Positions 26,855-36,408 of a DNA stretch of 59,340 nucleotides are shown here, in pieces. The translations under genes and the position numbers were made by a program. Where the stretch lies: positions 1 to 59,340 of the forward strand of contig DASPJL010000044.1 in NCBI GenBank assembly GCA_035628645.1, written 5' to 3'. The stretch comes from DASPJL01 sp035628645 (GTDB taxonomy: Bacteria; Bacteroidota; Bacteroidia; Cytophagales; Cyclobacteriaceae). The first letter of the stretch is position 1. Each line of letters begins with the position of its first letter. The notes under the pieces were generated by a model. The model was given only the letters and a program-made list of their open reading frames with translations. It had not been told where the DNA came from and searched no databases.

Positions 26855-28186
26855 TTACATAAAGGCGAGCATCTTCTTTTTCAGTTTTGACCGATGGTGA
26901 AACTCTTTGACTATAATTAACAATAGCAGATAAAAAGGAATACATGGAATTTTATATCTCACTAAACTTCCGAAATTATAAGTTGAGAAACCAACAGCGA
27001 AAGCAAAGGTCAAAGAAAATACAGCCAAAAAAAGGGCGATCGAGTTGGTATTTATGATTTTTATAAAAGGGAAAAAGCCAGTTTTGAGAATCACTTGCAT
27101 GGTAAAAAGAAGGACAACAAGGCTTTCCAAAGCAGCAAATAACATTACAATATTTTTCACTTCCCAGACATAGGGTCGAAACAGCGTAACGTTTATGGCT
27201 AAAGGAATTTTGGACAAAATCCCGATGAGAGAAAAATCAGTCATATCGCCCAGGCTATATGCTGAGCCAGATTCACCTGACGAATATGTGATCCATTCTG
27301 CGGTTATTTGTGCTGTTTCGCCTAAATTTTCAACTGCATATCGACTGTCTACTTCTGATACTTCAGAAACCAAAAGCCAGGCAATTGGAACACTAATCAA
27401 AATCAAACCAAATTTCAGTATGGGCTTTAATCCCCTTGATTTTATTTTGTCTGTAACAGAGGTGAAGATCCACAATGATGCTGCAGGTAAAAAACACAAA
27501 ATAATATATATCTTAAGGGTTATTAGTAACCATATGTTTCCAATCAATAACAGAAAAATGAATAAGGTACGCTTCTTTGCGAAGAATATAGAATAGATAC
27601 AATATACTAAAAAACCAAGGGCACTAAATGTCAATGTGTCTTTTAAAATTCCCGATCCCCAGAAAATAACAGATGGAATAAACAAAACAACTATCGCTAT
27701 TTGCTTTTTTAATTTGGGAAACAGCTTATAGAAGGTATAAAATAATGCCCATGTTCCAGCAAAACCCATTACTGCAAAAAAGAGCGCAATAATAAAATAA
27801 GAATGGGCGGTAAATATTCCCAGAAATCCACAAATCCTTATCATCAAGAAACCGCCAGGATCTTTAACTCCAAAGAAATAATTTTTGGTAAAGTATATTA
27901 TTAAATTGGGGTCCGGATTACTAAGGTTGATTGTCATTAATCGGAGCCCCAACACTGGATCTTCCCAGAATGTTTTACTAATAATTCTACTATGAAAATG
28001 GTACCTTAAGGTATCTCCGTATCCATAGTAATAAAAATAAATGAGTCCTAAAGCAACGGCTCCGACCAATTTTAATGAAAGCGCTGGAATAAAATACCCG
28101 CGAATATCTTTAGAAATTGATCTCTTAATTACAAAAGCTAAAAGATAAAATAAAAAGAGATAAATGATGAATAAGATAATTTCCAA
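26855..28186 (-). CDS. Polytopic membrane protein, candidate Wzy polymerase or GT-C enzyme
   Basis: 443 residues with at least ten hydrophobic segments and one long polar loop (about residues 270-325, containing SEVSEVDSRYAVENLG and WITYSSGESGSAYSLGD) before further segments. The overall topology with one large extracytoplasmic loop fits an O-antigen or EPS polymerase. An alternative is a GT-C type enzyme, since the FIPSVIFWGSGILKDTLTF block resembles one I recall in Bacteroidota membrane proteins of that kind. Wzy proteins share little sequence, so the call rests on topology and on being the only such candidate in an island that has a flippase. Confidence 0.5.
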   Translation of the reverse strand: MEIILFIIYLFLFYLLAFVIKRSISKDIRGYFIPALSLKLVGAVALGLIYFYYYGYGDTLRYHFHSRIISKTFWEDPVLGLRLMTINLSNPDPNLIIYFTKNYFFGVKDPGGFLMIRICGFLGIFTAHSYFIIALFFAVMGFAGTWALFYTFYKLFPKLKKQIAIVVLFIPSVIFWGSGILKDTLTFSALGFLVYCIYSIFFAKKRTLFIFLLLIGNIWLLITLKIYIILCFLPAASLWIFTSVTDKIKSRGLKPILKFGLILISVPIAWLLVSEVSEVDSRYAVENLGETAQITAEWITYSSGESGSAYSLGDMTDFSLIGILSKIPLAINVTLFRPYVWEVKNIVMLFAALESLVVLLFTMQVILKTGFFPFIKIINTNSIALFLAVFSLTFAFAVGFSTYNFGSLVRYKIPCIPFYLLLLIIVKEFHHRSKLKKKMLAFM

Positions 28187-28449
28187 ATTGTTAAAAAGAA
28201 AATGAAATGCAATTTACAATATAGAGAAAGGGAGATGCTTGCAAATATAATATTTTTTGTACAAGGAATAATTTTTAGAAGTTTACTAATTTCCAAAATA
28301 TTTATAAAATGTTCTTAGGGCTTACAAAAAATACAAATTATTAAATCTTTGTGTAAAAAATATTACATTCTGTCTATCCAGAGCTAGAATATAGCTATGC
28401 GTAAAGGAAATAATAATATATTTATTAGTTAATTTAAATAAAGCCATAG
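28187..28449. promoter_or_regulatory. Divergent promoter region between membrane protein and PKD protein
   Basis: 263 bp, AT-rich, no gene seen. On the minus strand TATATTTG at 28242-28249 matches the -7 consensus TAnnTTTG exactly and would serve the gene at 26855-28186. On the plus strand AATCTTTG near 28344-28351 matches seven of eight positions and could serve the gene at 28450. No convincing -33 elements were found. Confidence 0.35.
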
Positions 28450-31400
28450 GTGAAAGGATTTTTTTTATATTCCCTGTTTTTGTTTTTAAACATCCCATTA
28501 CTCCTATTCTCTCAATGTCCGACAATAGATTTTGAGGTTTCAGGCAGTACATGCAAGGAAGGGAATGTGATACTTGACAATAAGAGTTTAAATGCATCAA
28601 ATTACGAATGGGATTTTTGTGATGGAGATCTTGAGGGGACACCAATTGGAACCTCCCTAATTACCCTATCGGGAAGCGCTTCTTATCAGACAATAGTGTT
28701 AGTCAAGGACAGTAGTGAATGGTATGGTTTTACTACAGGAGACAATAATAAACTATATAGGTTAAACTTTGGTAGTAGTATAAAAAACACTCCTTCGTAT
28801 AGTGATCTGGGCAATATAAGTGGGGTGTTAAATGGGCCAGGGAAAATGAAATTAATTAAAGAGGGTAGCAATTGGATAGGTCTAGTCAGCAATGGAGGAG
28901 GAGCTACAATGGTAAGACTTGATTTTGGATCTTCGTTAGATAATACACCAACAGGCTCTTTGGTTCTGCCTAATGGGAGTTTAACTACCCCCAGAGATAT
29001 GGAAATTCTGTACCATGAAGGAAGTTATATTGTTTTGGTTAATACGGGTACGAACATATTAAAAAGACTAAATTTTGGCAATAGTCTTACTAATTCTCCC
29101 ACGGTTTCACAAATTGTAGTAACTGGAGCCTCCGCTATTTTGGGAATATCCACAGCAAGGGTTTGTAATAAATGGATAGCGCTAATAACGTCGTTTAGCA
29201 ATGGAAGGATATATAAATTAGATTTTGGAACTTCACTAATGTCTGAGCCTACAATAACCAATTTAACGCTCAGCGGTCAAACAACCAATCCTAACCATGT
29301 TTATATCGCCAGTGATAAAGGTTTGTTTAAAGCTTATGTGGCTTTAAGAGCAGGTATTATAAAAGAATTAAATTTCGGAAATAATTTTAGCACAAATACT
29401 CCTACCATAAGAGATCTCACCGGATTAGGGTTTACAACGAATCTTTTGTCATATACAATGGCTTATGATAGCTCTGTTTGGATCGGAATGGGCATGGATT
29501 TAAATAGTGGAAAAATAAATAAAATAACATTTCCTAATCCTTGTTCCACTAATAAATCTGTAAGTAAAGAGAACGATCCAGTTATTCAATATTCCTCCGA
29601 AGGAACTTACAATATTACCCTAAGGGGCACCGATGGTAATGGCAATCTAAGCACATTAAGCAAACAAGTTACCATAACCAATAGTGATGCACCAACTATA
29701 GAAACTTTAAGAGAATACGAATGTGTTTCATCAGTAATAGGCTATTCGGCATCAGTAACCAATGCTCAAGCTGTAACAAATTGGCTATGGGATTTTAATG
29801 ATCCAACCAGTGGAGTGAACAATACTTCTACAGAACAAAACCCCTCGCATCAGTTTTCTGTCCCTGGTGTATATAAGGTCAAACTTGTAGTAACTAATGA
29901 CAATGGTTGCACCAATACTGTTATCAGGAATGACACTATTTATGACTCTACCACTTCGTCCTTTTCTTTACCTACAGGTAGTTTGTGTTCAAATCAACTG
30001 CTGACCTTCACCAATACATCAACCGGTGAAACTGAAAAAGACGGGATATGGAAATGGGATTTCCTGGATAATAACAACGACATAATCGGAACATCCAGTC
30101 AAAAGGATGGCCTATTTACATTTCCCTCCGGTGGAAATTATACAGTTCGCTTAACTTCAGGGGTCAACGGATGTAGCTCAGTTGCTTCTTCACCTGTAAC
30201 CATAATTCAAGGCCCAGTTGTGGATTTTTCCTACACTAATAATTGTCGAAACAGTGCTGTTGTCTTTACAGATGTTTCTTCGGGTTCGGACATTACAGGG
30301 AATACATGGGAAGTGAGAAATTCGGCTGATGTTGTGATTGCAAGTACTTCAGATTCTCCTACTTTTAGCCATTTGTTCCCTGCGGATGGAGGCTATAAGG
30401 TATCCTTGATTGTTTCTACGGGTGCCGGATGTAATAATTACGAGACTAAATCCATTACCATAAATAGCTCTCCTAAAGTTGACTTTACGGTGCCTTCGGT
30501 AACTGAAAATGTTCCAACTTCTTTTGAAGGTATAGATCAGTCTGGAGGGGATGATGATGTGGTTGATTGGATATGGGATTTTGGCGGAGAAAGAATCAAT
30601 GGACAGAATGTAAACTATGCCTTCCCTGCGGCTGGATTATATGATGTAAAATTAATCATAAGTACGATTCAGGGATGCAAAGATTCTATAACCAAGAGTG
30701 TAACGGTAAATAATTCGTTATGCCCAATCATTGATTTTGAGATTTCGGGCAGTACTTGCAAGGAAGGAAATATAATTATTGGCAATAGTAGCCTAAATAC
30801 TTCTAGCAATTCGTGGGATTTTTGTGATGGAGATTTAGAAGGTCTGCCGGTTGGAACTCCATTAATAACATTATCTGGAAGTTCATCTTATCAGGCTCTT
30901 GCCTTTGAAAAAGACGGTAATAATTGGTTCGGTTTTGTTACAGGCGACAATAATAAGTTGTATAGATTGAATTTTGAAGGTAGTATAACCAATATGCCCT
31001 CTTATAATGATATGGGTAATATAAGCAATGTTTTAAATGCTCCCGGGAAATTAAAATTGATAAAAGAAGCTGATAAATGGATAGGTTTAGTCAGTAATGG
31101 AGGAGGGTCAACGTTGGTAAGACTGGATTTTGGTTCTTCATTAAATAATACACCTACGGGATCTTTGGTTTTGCCCAATGGAAGTTTAACTTCTCCCCGA
31201 GACATGGAGATCCTATATGACAAAGGAAGTTATATTGTGTTACTCAATACCGGTAATAATGTATTGACAAGGTTAAACTTTGGAAATAGTCTGAGTAACA
31301 CTCCGACCATTTCGCAAATTGTAATACCTGGCGCTTCAACTGTACTAGGAATATCGACGACTAAGGTTTGTGATAGTTGGATTGCGTTGATCACTTCATT

Positions 31401-34206
31401 TGGAAATGGTGGAATCTATAAACTAAACTTTGGATCATCTTTATTAGCTAATCCAACCATCTCTAGTCTCACTTTGAGTGGCCCAACCACTAGCCCTAAT
31501 CATATATTTATTGCGAGAGAAAAAGAATTATATAAAGCTTATGTAGCTTTAAGAGAAGGGGTAATAAAAGAGTTGAATTTCGGGAATAATTTTGATACAA
31601 ATAGCCCTATTATCAGAGATCTGACGGGGTTAGGTTTTACAACAAATCTTTTATCGTATACAATGGCTTATGATAGCTCAACTTGGGTTGGTCTAGGCCT
31701 TGATTTAAACAGCGGAAAAATACATAAAATTACTTTTCCTAATTCATGTTCCGCTAAATTATCTATAAGTAAAGACAATGAACCAATTATTAAATATTCA
31801 GAGCCAGGCACCTATAACATAACTTTAAAAGGAACAGATAACAACGGCAACATTAGTAGTTTAAGCAAACAAATTACAATTGGGAATGGAGAAGCGCCAT
31901 TGCTAGAAGCCACTAAACAAAATGAATGTATCAGTTCTCCAATAGAATATTCAGCCACCATCACCAACTCCCAAAACATCACCTCCTGGTCCTGGGATTT
32001 TAACGATCCAGGCAGCGGAGCAAACAACACTTCCACCGCCCAAAACCCTACCCATCAGTTTTCAGCTCCGGGCCCGTACAAAGTGAAGCTTGTAGTCACC
32101 AGTGACAATGGTTGTACCAACACTTTAATTAAACAAGACACCATTTATGCAGAAACCCTTCCTGATTTCGCAGCGCCTTCAGGGTTAATCTGTTCTAATT
32201 TACCCATTCAATTTGATACATTATTTACAGGATATACGGGCTCTAAAGTGAAGTGGCTATGGGATTTTGGGGATGGCGAGACCAGTACGGAAAAATATCC
32301 TGCGCATGTTTATTTGGCTGGCGGAACCTATGATGTAACCCTTACTGCGGGTGTTGAGGGTTGTTCTAATTCAGTAACCAGGCAAATAACCGTAATTCAG
32401 GGTCCACAAACGGGCTTCTCTTTCCAAAGCATCTGTATCGGAGAAACCACTGTTTTTACCGATACCACCAAAGGAGATGGGCTTACCAGTTGGGCGTGGG
32501 ATTTTGGGGACGGCAATACTTCGAGTTTGCAACATCCTGTGAATACTTATAATGTTCCGGGCGCTTACAATGTTACGTTGACGGTAAGGAACGCTAATGG
32601 GTGCGAAGTCTCCAGGACAGAAGAAGTGCACATTTACCATAATCCGGTAGCAGATTTTGGCTATGGCTTGCTTTGTAGCGGGGATTCTATTGAGTTTTTT
32701 GATAAGAGTACCCTGGCAGACGGCAATATTACCAACTGGACCTGGCAAGTATATGATGCACAGGATAACCTGATGGATCAAAAATCAGGCGCAGATAAAG
32801 CAAAGTTTCTTTTCTCCGGGGGCGGAACCTATACTGTTTCTTTGATTGCCACCTCGGAGCGTGGTTGCAGTAGTATAAAAACCTCGGAAATTGAGATCTT
32901 ACCCTCTCCTGAAGTAGATATAGAATTGGAGGGGTTGTGTGCCGGGGATTCTGTGATGCTTAACGGAATCTCTGAAGTGGAGGGCCAGGAGATAGTCGCC
33001 TGGAGGTGGATAGTGGATGGTGGCGCCTTTTTGGAGGGACAAAATGTGAAATATAAGTTTCCAGCTGCAGGTACTTACAACATCTCCCTGGTTGCTACTT
33101 CGCCTAATGGTTGTGAAGCTTTTGTTACCGGAGATTATCAGATCTATAAAAAGCCTGAGGTAGGTTTTGTGGTTTCCAATAACTGTTTGAACGCCCCTGT
33201 GCAATTTACGGACACCTCAAAGGTGGAAGGGGATGAAATCGTTTCATGGGCATGGAATTTTGGTGGTCTAGGTACTTCAGACTTGCAGCATCCTCAGTTT
33301 ACTTTTACGTCGGCAGACAGTGTGAACATTATCTTAACCGTTACAACCGTTCATGGTTGTGTTTCTACCAAAAGTCAGCGGATAAAAATACAGCACCTGC
33401 CTGTGGCTGATTTTTCTTTTGATCCTGAAGTTGGTCCACCGCCATTCCAGGTGCAGTTTACAAACTTAAGTACGGGCGCTGTATCTTACCAATGGAACTT
33501 TGGGAACGGAGATGTCAGCACAGAAGCCGAACCTTTGTATGTGTATAATGAATTGGGGGTTTTTACTGCGGAACTGATCGCAACGAATGCTTTTGGCTGC
33601 TCGGATACCACTACTCAAACTATCCGCGTGATGCCTCCGGTTTTGAATATCGTGCTTGAAAATCTGGTGGCTTCCACGCAAACGGAAGAGCTTACTTTTG
33701 CTGTTGATGTCATAAATACGGGTAGTAAGATTGTAAGGGAGATTGCGTTTATCGTTGATTTTGGAGGAAAACTGGACTTCAAAGAACAATGGACCGGAAA
33801 CCTGAATCCGGAGGAGAAGTTCACTTATTCCTTAACTACGAGACTGGTCAAGGATCAATTGCCGAAGGTGTTGTATTTGTGTATCCACGGCGAGGAGATC
33901 AATAGTGGAAGTGAAGGAGCCAGTAATAAGGTTTGTATAGACCTGACGGAGAAGTTTGTCGTCTTTGACCCGGTGCCGAATCCTGCCAGATCGGAGGTAG
34001 TGATTGCCTATCTTTTGCCGGAGAAACAGACCTTCGAGATTAATTTTTATAATACGATGGGTCAAAAAACTAGTTTTGGGCCTTTGACTTACGAAGAAGG
34101 CTTTAACCAAAGTACATTGGATTTGTCTTTGCTGAGTCCGGGGATGTATTTGGTGGAGTTTGTGTATGGTGGGGAGAGGGTGAGGAAGAAGTTGTTGGTG
34201 TATTGA
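28450..34206 (+). CDS. Giant secreted PKD-domain protein with T9SS sorting domain
   Basis: 1918 residues; GTG start followed by a signal peptide (MKGFFLYSLFLFLNIPLLLF, ending near LFSQ). Residues 23-499 and 758-1234 are two colinear, apparently ungapped copies of one 477-residue module (both 1431 nt). Each module begins CP.IDFE.SGSTCKEGN, continues with five or six ~50-residue repeats of the form RL.FG.SL.N.PT, which predict a beta-propeller, and ends in PKD-like domains. Further PKD domains follow each module (for example WLWDFGDGETS, WAWDFGDGNTSS, YQWNFGNGDVST), about eleven in all. The last ~80 residues (FDPVPNPARSE ... GMYLVEF ... KKLLVY) are a type A T9SS C-terminal domain. It should be exported by type IX secretion and be surface-attached or released. 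Function unknown; adhesion or glycan binding is plausible. Confidence 0.9.
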   Translation: MKGFFLYSLFLFLNIPLLLFSQCPTIDFEVSGSTCKEGNVILDNKSLNASNYEWDFCDGDLEGTPIGTSLITLSGSASYQTIVLVKDSSEWYGFTTGDNNKLYRLNFGSSIKNTPSYSDLGNISGVLNGPGKMKLIKEGSNWIGLVSNGGGATMVRLDFGSSLDNTPTGSLVLPNGSLTTPRDMEILYHEGSYIVLVNTGTNILKRLNFGNSLTNSPTVSQIVVTGASAILGISTARVCNKWIALITSFSNGRIYKLDFGTSLMSEPTITNLTLSGQTTNPNHVYIASDKGLFKAYVALRAGIIKELNFGNNFSTNTPTIRDLTGLGFTTNLLSYTMAYDSSVWIGMGMDLNSGKINKITFPNPCSTNKSVSKENDPVIQYSSEGTYNITLRGTDGNGNLSTLSKQVTITNSDAPTIETLREYECVSSVIGYSASVTNAQAVTNWLWDFNDPTSGVNNTSTEQNPSHQFSVPGVYKVKLVVTNDNGCTNTVIRNDTIYDSTTSSFSLPTGSLCSNQLLTFTNTSTGETEKDGIWKWDFLDNNNDIIGTSSQKDGLFTFPSGGNYTVRLTSGVNGCSSVASSPVTIIQGPVVDFSYTNNCRNSAVVFTDVSSGSDITGNTWEVRNSADVVIASTSDSPTFSHLFPADGGYKVSLIVSTGAGCNNYETKSITINSSPKVDFTVPSVTENVPTSFEGIDQSGGDDDVVDWIWDFGGERINGQNVNYAFPAAGLYDVKLIISTIQGCKDSITKSVTVNNSLCPIIDFEISGSTCKEGNIIIGNSSLNTSSNSWDFCDGDLEGLPVGTPLITLSGSSSYQALAFEKDGNNWFGFVTGDNNKLYRLNFEGSITNMPSYNDMGNISNVLNAPGKLKLIKEADKWIGLVSNGGGSTLVRLDFGSSLNNTPTGSLVLPNGSLTSPRDMEILYDKGSYIVLLNTGNNVLTRLNFGNSLSNTPTISQIVIPGASTVLGISTTKVCDSWIALITSFGNGGIYKLNFGSSLLANPTISSLTLSGPTTSPNHIFIAREKELYKAYVALREGVIKELNFGNNFDTNSPIIRDLTGLGFTTNLLSYTMAYDSSTWVGLGLDLNSGKIHKITFPNSCSAKLSISKDNEPIIKYSEPGTYNITLKGTDNNGNISSLSKQITIGNGEAPLLEATKQNECISSPIEYSATITNSQNITSWSWDFNDPGSGANNTSTAQNPTHQFSAPGPYKVKLVVTSDNGCTNTLIKQDTIYAETLPDFAAPSGLICSNLPIQFDTLFTGYTGSKVKWLWDFGDGETSTEKYPAHVYLAGGTYDVTLTAGVEGCSNSVTRQITVIQGPQTGFSFQSICIGETTVFTDTTKGDGLTSWAWDFGDGNTSSLQHPVNTYNVPGAYNVTLTVRNANGCEVSRTEEVHIYHNPVADFGYGLLCSGDSIEFFDKSTLADGNITNWTWQVYDAQDNLMDQKSGADKAKFLFSGGGTYTVSLIATSERGCSSIKTSEIEILPSPEVDIELEGLCAGDSVMLNGISEVEGQEIVAWRWIVDGGAFLEGQNVKYKFPAAGTYNISLVATSPNGCEAFVTGDYQIYKKPEVGFVVSNNCLNAPVQFTDTSKVEGDEIVSWAWNFGGLGTSDLQHPQFTFTSADSVNIILTVTTVHGCVSTKSQRIKIQHLPVADFSFDPEVGPPPFQVQFTNLSTGAVSYQWNFGNGDVSTEAEPLYVYNELGVFTAELIATNAFGCSDTTTQTIRVMPPVLNIVLENLVASTQTEELTFAVDVINTGSKIVREIAFIVDFGGKLDFKEQWTGNLNPEEKFTYSLTTRLVKDQLPKVLYLCIHGEEINSGSEGASNKVCIDLTEKFVVFDPVPNPARSEVVIAYLLPEKQTFEINFYNTMGQKTSFGPLTYEEGFNQSTLDLSLLSPGMYLVEFVYGGERVRKKLLVY

Positions 34207-34242
34207 GATTTGGCTGTCACAGTGAGCCATCCAATAAATAGC

Positions 34243-34427
34243 CGTCATTGCGAGCTCCTTCGCGAAGCAATCTGTTGGAAGTCTTGGTGGTCTAGTAAAC
34301 GGGAATCTTTTGCTAAGTTTTAGCAGATTGCTTCGTGCCTCGCAATGACGTTGGACTTTAGGGATGGGAGGCATCGAGGGTTTTTTGAAGCAGGCCGTGA
34401 GGGATTGCTTCGTGCCTCGCAATGACG
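34243..34427 (+). repeat. Palindromic repeat element, copy 7
   Basis: First copy of the right block and in the opposite orientation to copies 1-6. Left arm CGTCATTGCGAG plus CTCCTTCGCGAAGCAATCTG, spacer with GTAAACGGGAATCTTTTGC, inner right arm GCAGATTGCTTCGTGCCTCG, then GGGAGGCATCGAGGG, GAAGCAGGCCG, and the outer right arm ending GCAATGACG. It begins 37 bp after the stop codon of the PKD protein. Confidence 0.85.
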
Positions 34428-34461
34428 GCAAGAATGACATTGCGAGCATCCGATAAATAGG

Positions 34462-34646
34462 CGTCATTGCGAGCTTTTTCGCGAAGCAATCTGTTGGAAG
34501 TCTTGATGGTCTAGTAAACGGGAATCTTTTGCTAAGTTTTAGCAGATTGCTTCGTGCCTCGCAATGGTTATGGACTTTTTTGATGGGAGGCATCGAGAAT
34601 TTTTTGAAGCAGGCCGTGAGGGATTGCTTCGTGCCTCGCAATGACG
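34462..34646 (+). repeat. Palindromic repeat element, copy 8
   Basis: Complete copy, very close to copy 7; its spacer after the left arm is nearly identical. Preceded by the short linker CATCCGATAAATAGG, which also precedes copy 10. Confidence 0.85.
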
Positions 34647-34654
34647 GGGGGGAA

Positions 34655-34839
34655 TGACATTGCGAGCTCTTTCGTGAAGCAATCTGTATGAGATATCGGG
34701 GATTTTTTAAATGTAATTCTTTTGCTGAAATCTGGCAGATTACTTCGTGCCTCGCAATGGTTATGGACTTTTTTGATGGGAGGCATCGAGAATTTTCTGA
34801 AGCAGGCCGCGAGGGATTGCTTCGTGCCTCGCAATGACG
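34655..34839 (+). repeat. Palindromic repeat element, copy 9
   Basis: Complete copy only 8 bp after copy 8. The spacer carries the variant GGGGATTTTTTAAATG, also seen in copy 13 and in the right half of copy 12. Confidence 0.85.
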
Positions 34840-34875
34840 GTGGGGGAATGACATTGCGAGCATCCGATAAATAGG

Positions 34876-35060
34876 CGTCATTGCGAACTCCTTCGGGAAG
34901 CAATCTGTTTGGGGTTTTAAGAATGTTTTACATGTGGATTCTTTGCTAAGATCCGGCAGATTGCTTCGTGCCTCGCAATGGTTATGGACTTTTTTGATGG
35001 GAGGCATCGAGGGTTTTTTGAAGCAGGCCGCGAGGGATTGCTTCGTGCCTCGCAATGACG
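34876..35060 (+). repeat. Palindromic repeat element, copy 10
   Basis: Complete copy with small changes in the left arm (GCGAACTCCTTCGGGAAGC). Confidence 0.85.
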
Positions 35061-35101
35061 GTAATGAATGAGTTGTCTATTGCAAGAATCTAATAAACGG
35101 C

Positions 35102-35285
35102 CGTCCTTGCGAGCTCCTTCGCGAAGCAATCTGTATGAAGTCTTTAAAATCTTCTAAACGGGAGTTTTTGCTAAGATCTGGCAGATTGCTTCGTGCCTCG
35201 CAATGGTTAGGGACTTTTTTGATGGGAGGCATCGAGGGTTTTATGAAGCAGGCCGCGAGGGATTGCTTCGTGCCTCGCAATGACG
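35102..35285 (+). repeat. Palindromic repeat element, copy 11
   Basis: Complete copy. Its spacer (GTCTTTAAAATCTTCTAAAC then GGGAG) is the closest match to the left half of copy 12 and shows where copy 12 is broken. Confidence 0.85.
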
Positions 35286-35329
35286 GCAATGAATGAGGTG
35301 GTGCCTATTGCAAGAACCCAATAAACGGC

Positions 35330-35387
35330 CGTCATTGCGAGCTCCTTCGCGAAGCAATCTGTTTGGAGTCTTTAAAATCTTCTAAAC
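35330..35387 (+). repeat. Palindromic repeat element, copy 12, left half
   Basis: Left arm and the first part of the spacer, matching copy 11 up to TCTTCTAAAC, where the aldo/keto reductase coding sequence begins (its 3' end). The matching right half resumes at about 36409. The TAG stop of the reductase lies within this repeat-derived TCTAAAC. Confidence 0.75.
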
Positions 35388-36362
35388 TTCGTCAATGGCT
35401 TTGTTGATAAATTTAATTTCCTCTGCGTTTAATTTCAGGGATACTGCTTTGGCGTTTTCTTCGGCTTGTTTGGCGTTTCGGGCTCCAACCAGGGCGCAGG
35501 TGATTCCAGGTTGTTCTATGGTCCATTTTATTACTAGCTGGCCCAGCGTTGCTTGTTTCTCATCTGCCAGGGGTTTGATCTTTTTTAGAAAAGCGTTGGT
35601 TTTTTTGATGAAATCAGGTTTGAAAAAGGCTGTGGTTGGGCGGTGGTCTCCTTCTGCAAAGGTGGTGGTTTCGGTGATTTTTCCTGTCAATAATCCTCTT
35701 TGCAGGGGGCTGTAAGCGAGGATGGATTTGCCGGTTTCCAAAATGTAAGGAACGATTTCCTTTTCAATGCCCCGGTTTACCATGCTGTATGGAACCTGGT
35801 TGGATACGATGATAGCTGCTTTTTCAGCAGTTTTGATCTGTTCTGCGGAATAGTTGCACACGCCTGCTGCAAGTACTTTGCCTTGTCTAATCAACGTGCT
35901 TACGGCTTCGTAGGTCTCTTCGATGGGCGTAGTTTTATCTGCCCAGTGGATTTGGTAAAGGTCTATATAATCGGTTTTTAATCTTTTGAGACTTTCTTCA
36001 CATTCTTTGATGACATTTTTTGGACCCGCAAATTTGTGCATGTTGACGCTTCCACCCTGATTGTCGTGGCTGGTGAAATAGAACTCGCCCTCTTTGGTAT
36101 CCCAACGAAGTCCGAATTTTGTGAGGATCTGTACTTTATCTCTAAAGGAACTGACTGCTTCACCGACGATTTTTTCGCTTAATCCAAAACCATATGCAGG
36201 AGCGGTATCAATTGTTGTTACTCCACGATCAAAAGATCTTTGAATGGCTTTAACAGCATCTGACTGGTCTGTTCCACCCCACATCCATCCTCCGGCTGCC
36301 CATGCCCCAAAGGCTATTGCTGAGATTTCAATGTTGCTTTTTCCTAGTTTTCTATATTCCAT
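35382..36362 (-). CDS. Aldo/keto reductase
   Basis: 326 residues, a complete (beta/alpha)8 NADPH-dependent aldo/keto reductase. LGKSNIEISAIAFGAWAAGG at the N-terminus, DTAPAYGFGLSEKIVGEA with catalytic Asp and Tyr, a KFG Lys, YQIHWAD His, VSNQVPYSMVNR, and SILAYSPLQRGLLTGK are all present. It reduces carbonyls; physiological substrate unknown. The gene stands alone in the right repeat block, inserted within copy 12. It seems to carry its own -7 box on the minus strand (TATATTTG at 36383-36390). The last codon and stop (GTT TAG) overlap repeat-derived bases at 35382-35387. Confidence 0.92.
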   Translation of the reverse strand: MEYRKLGKSNIEISAIAFGAWAAGGWMWGGTDQSDAVKAIQRSFDRGVTTIDTAPAYGFGLSEKIVGEAVSSFRDKVQILTKFGLRWDTKEGEFYFTSHDNQGGSVNMHKFAGPKNVIKECEESLKRLKTDYIDLYQIHWADKTTPIEETYEAVSTLIRQGKVLAAGVCNYSAEQIKTAEKAAIIVSNQVPYSMVNRGIEKEIVPYILETGKSILAYSPLQRGLLTGKITETTTFAEGDHRPTTAFFKPDFIKKTNAFLKKIKPLADEKQATLGQLVIKWTIEQPGITCALVGARNAKQAEENAKAVSLKLNAEEIKFINKAIDEV

Positions 36363-36408
36363 ATTTTTTTAAGTTTAGGGCTCAAATATAAAGGGTATAA
36401 TAACTCGT

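Noticed and set aside
33832..35055. Long open frame on the minus strand through the repeats and the end of the PKD gene
   Set aside because: The predicted protein is repeated translation of the palindromic element (RGTKQSLAACF-type) and reads antisense into a clear coding region; several similar short frames at 515-760, 4589-5786 and 36382-37027 were rejected for the same reason.
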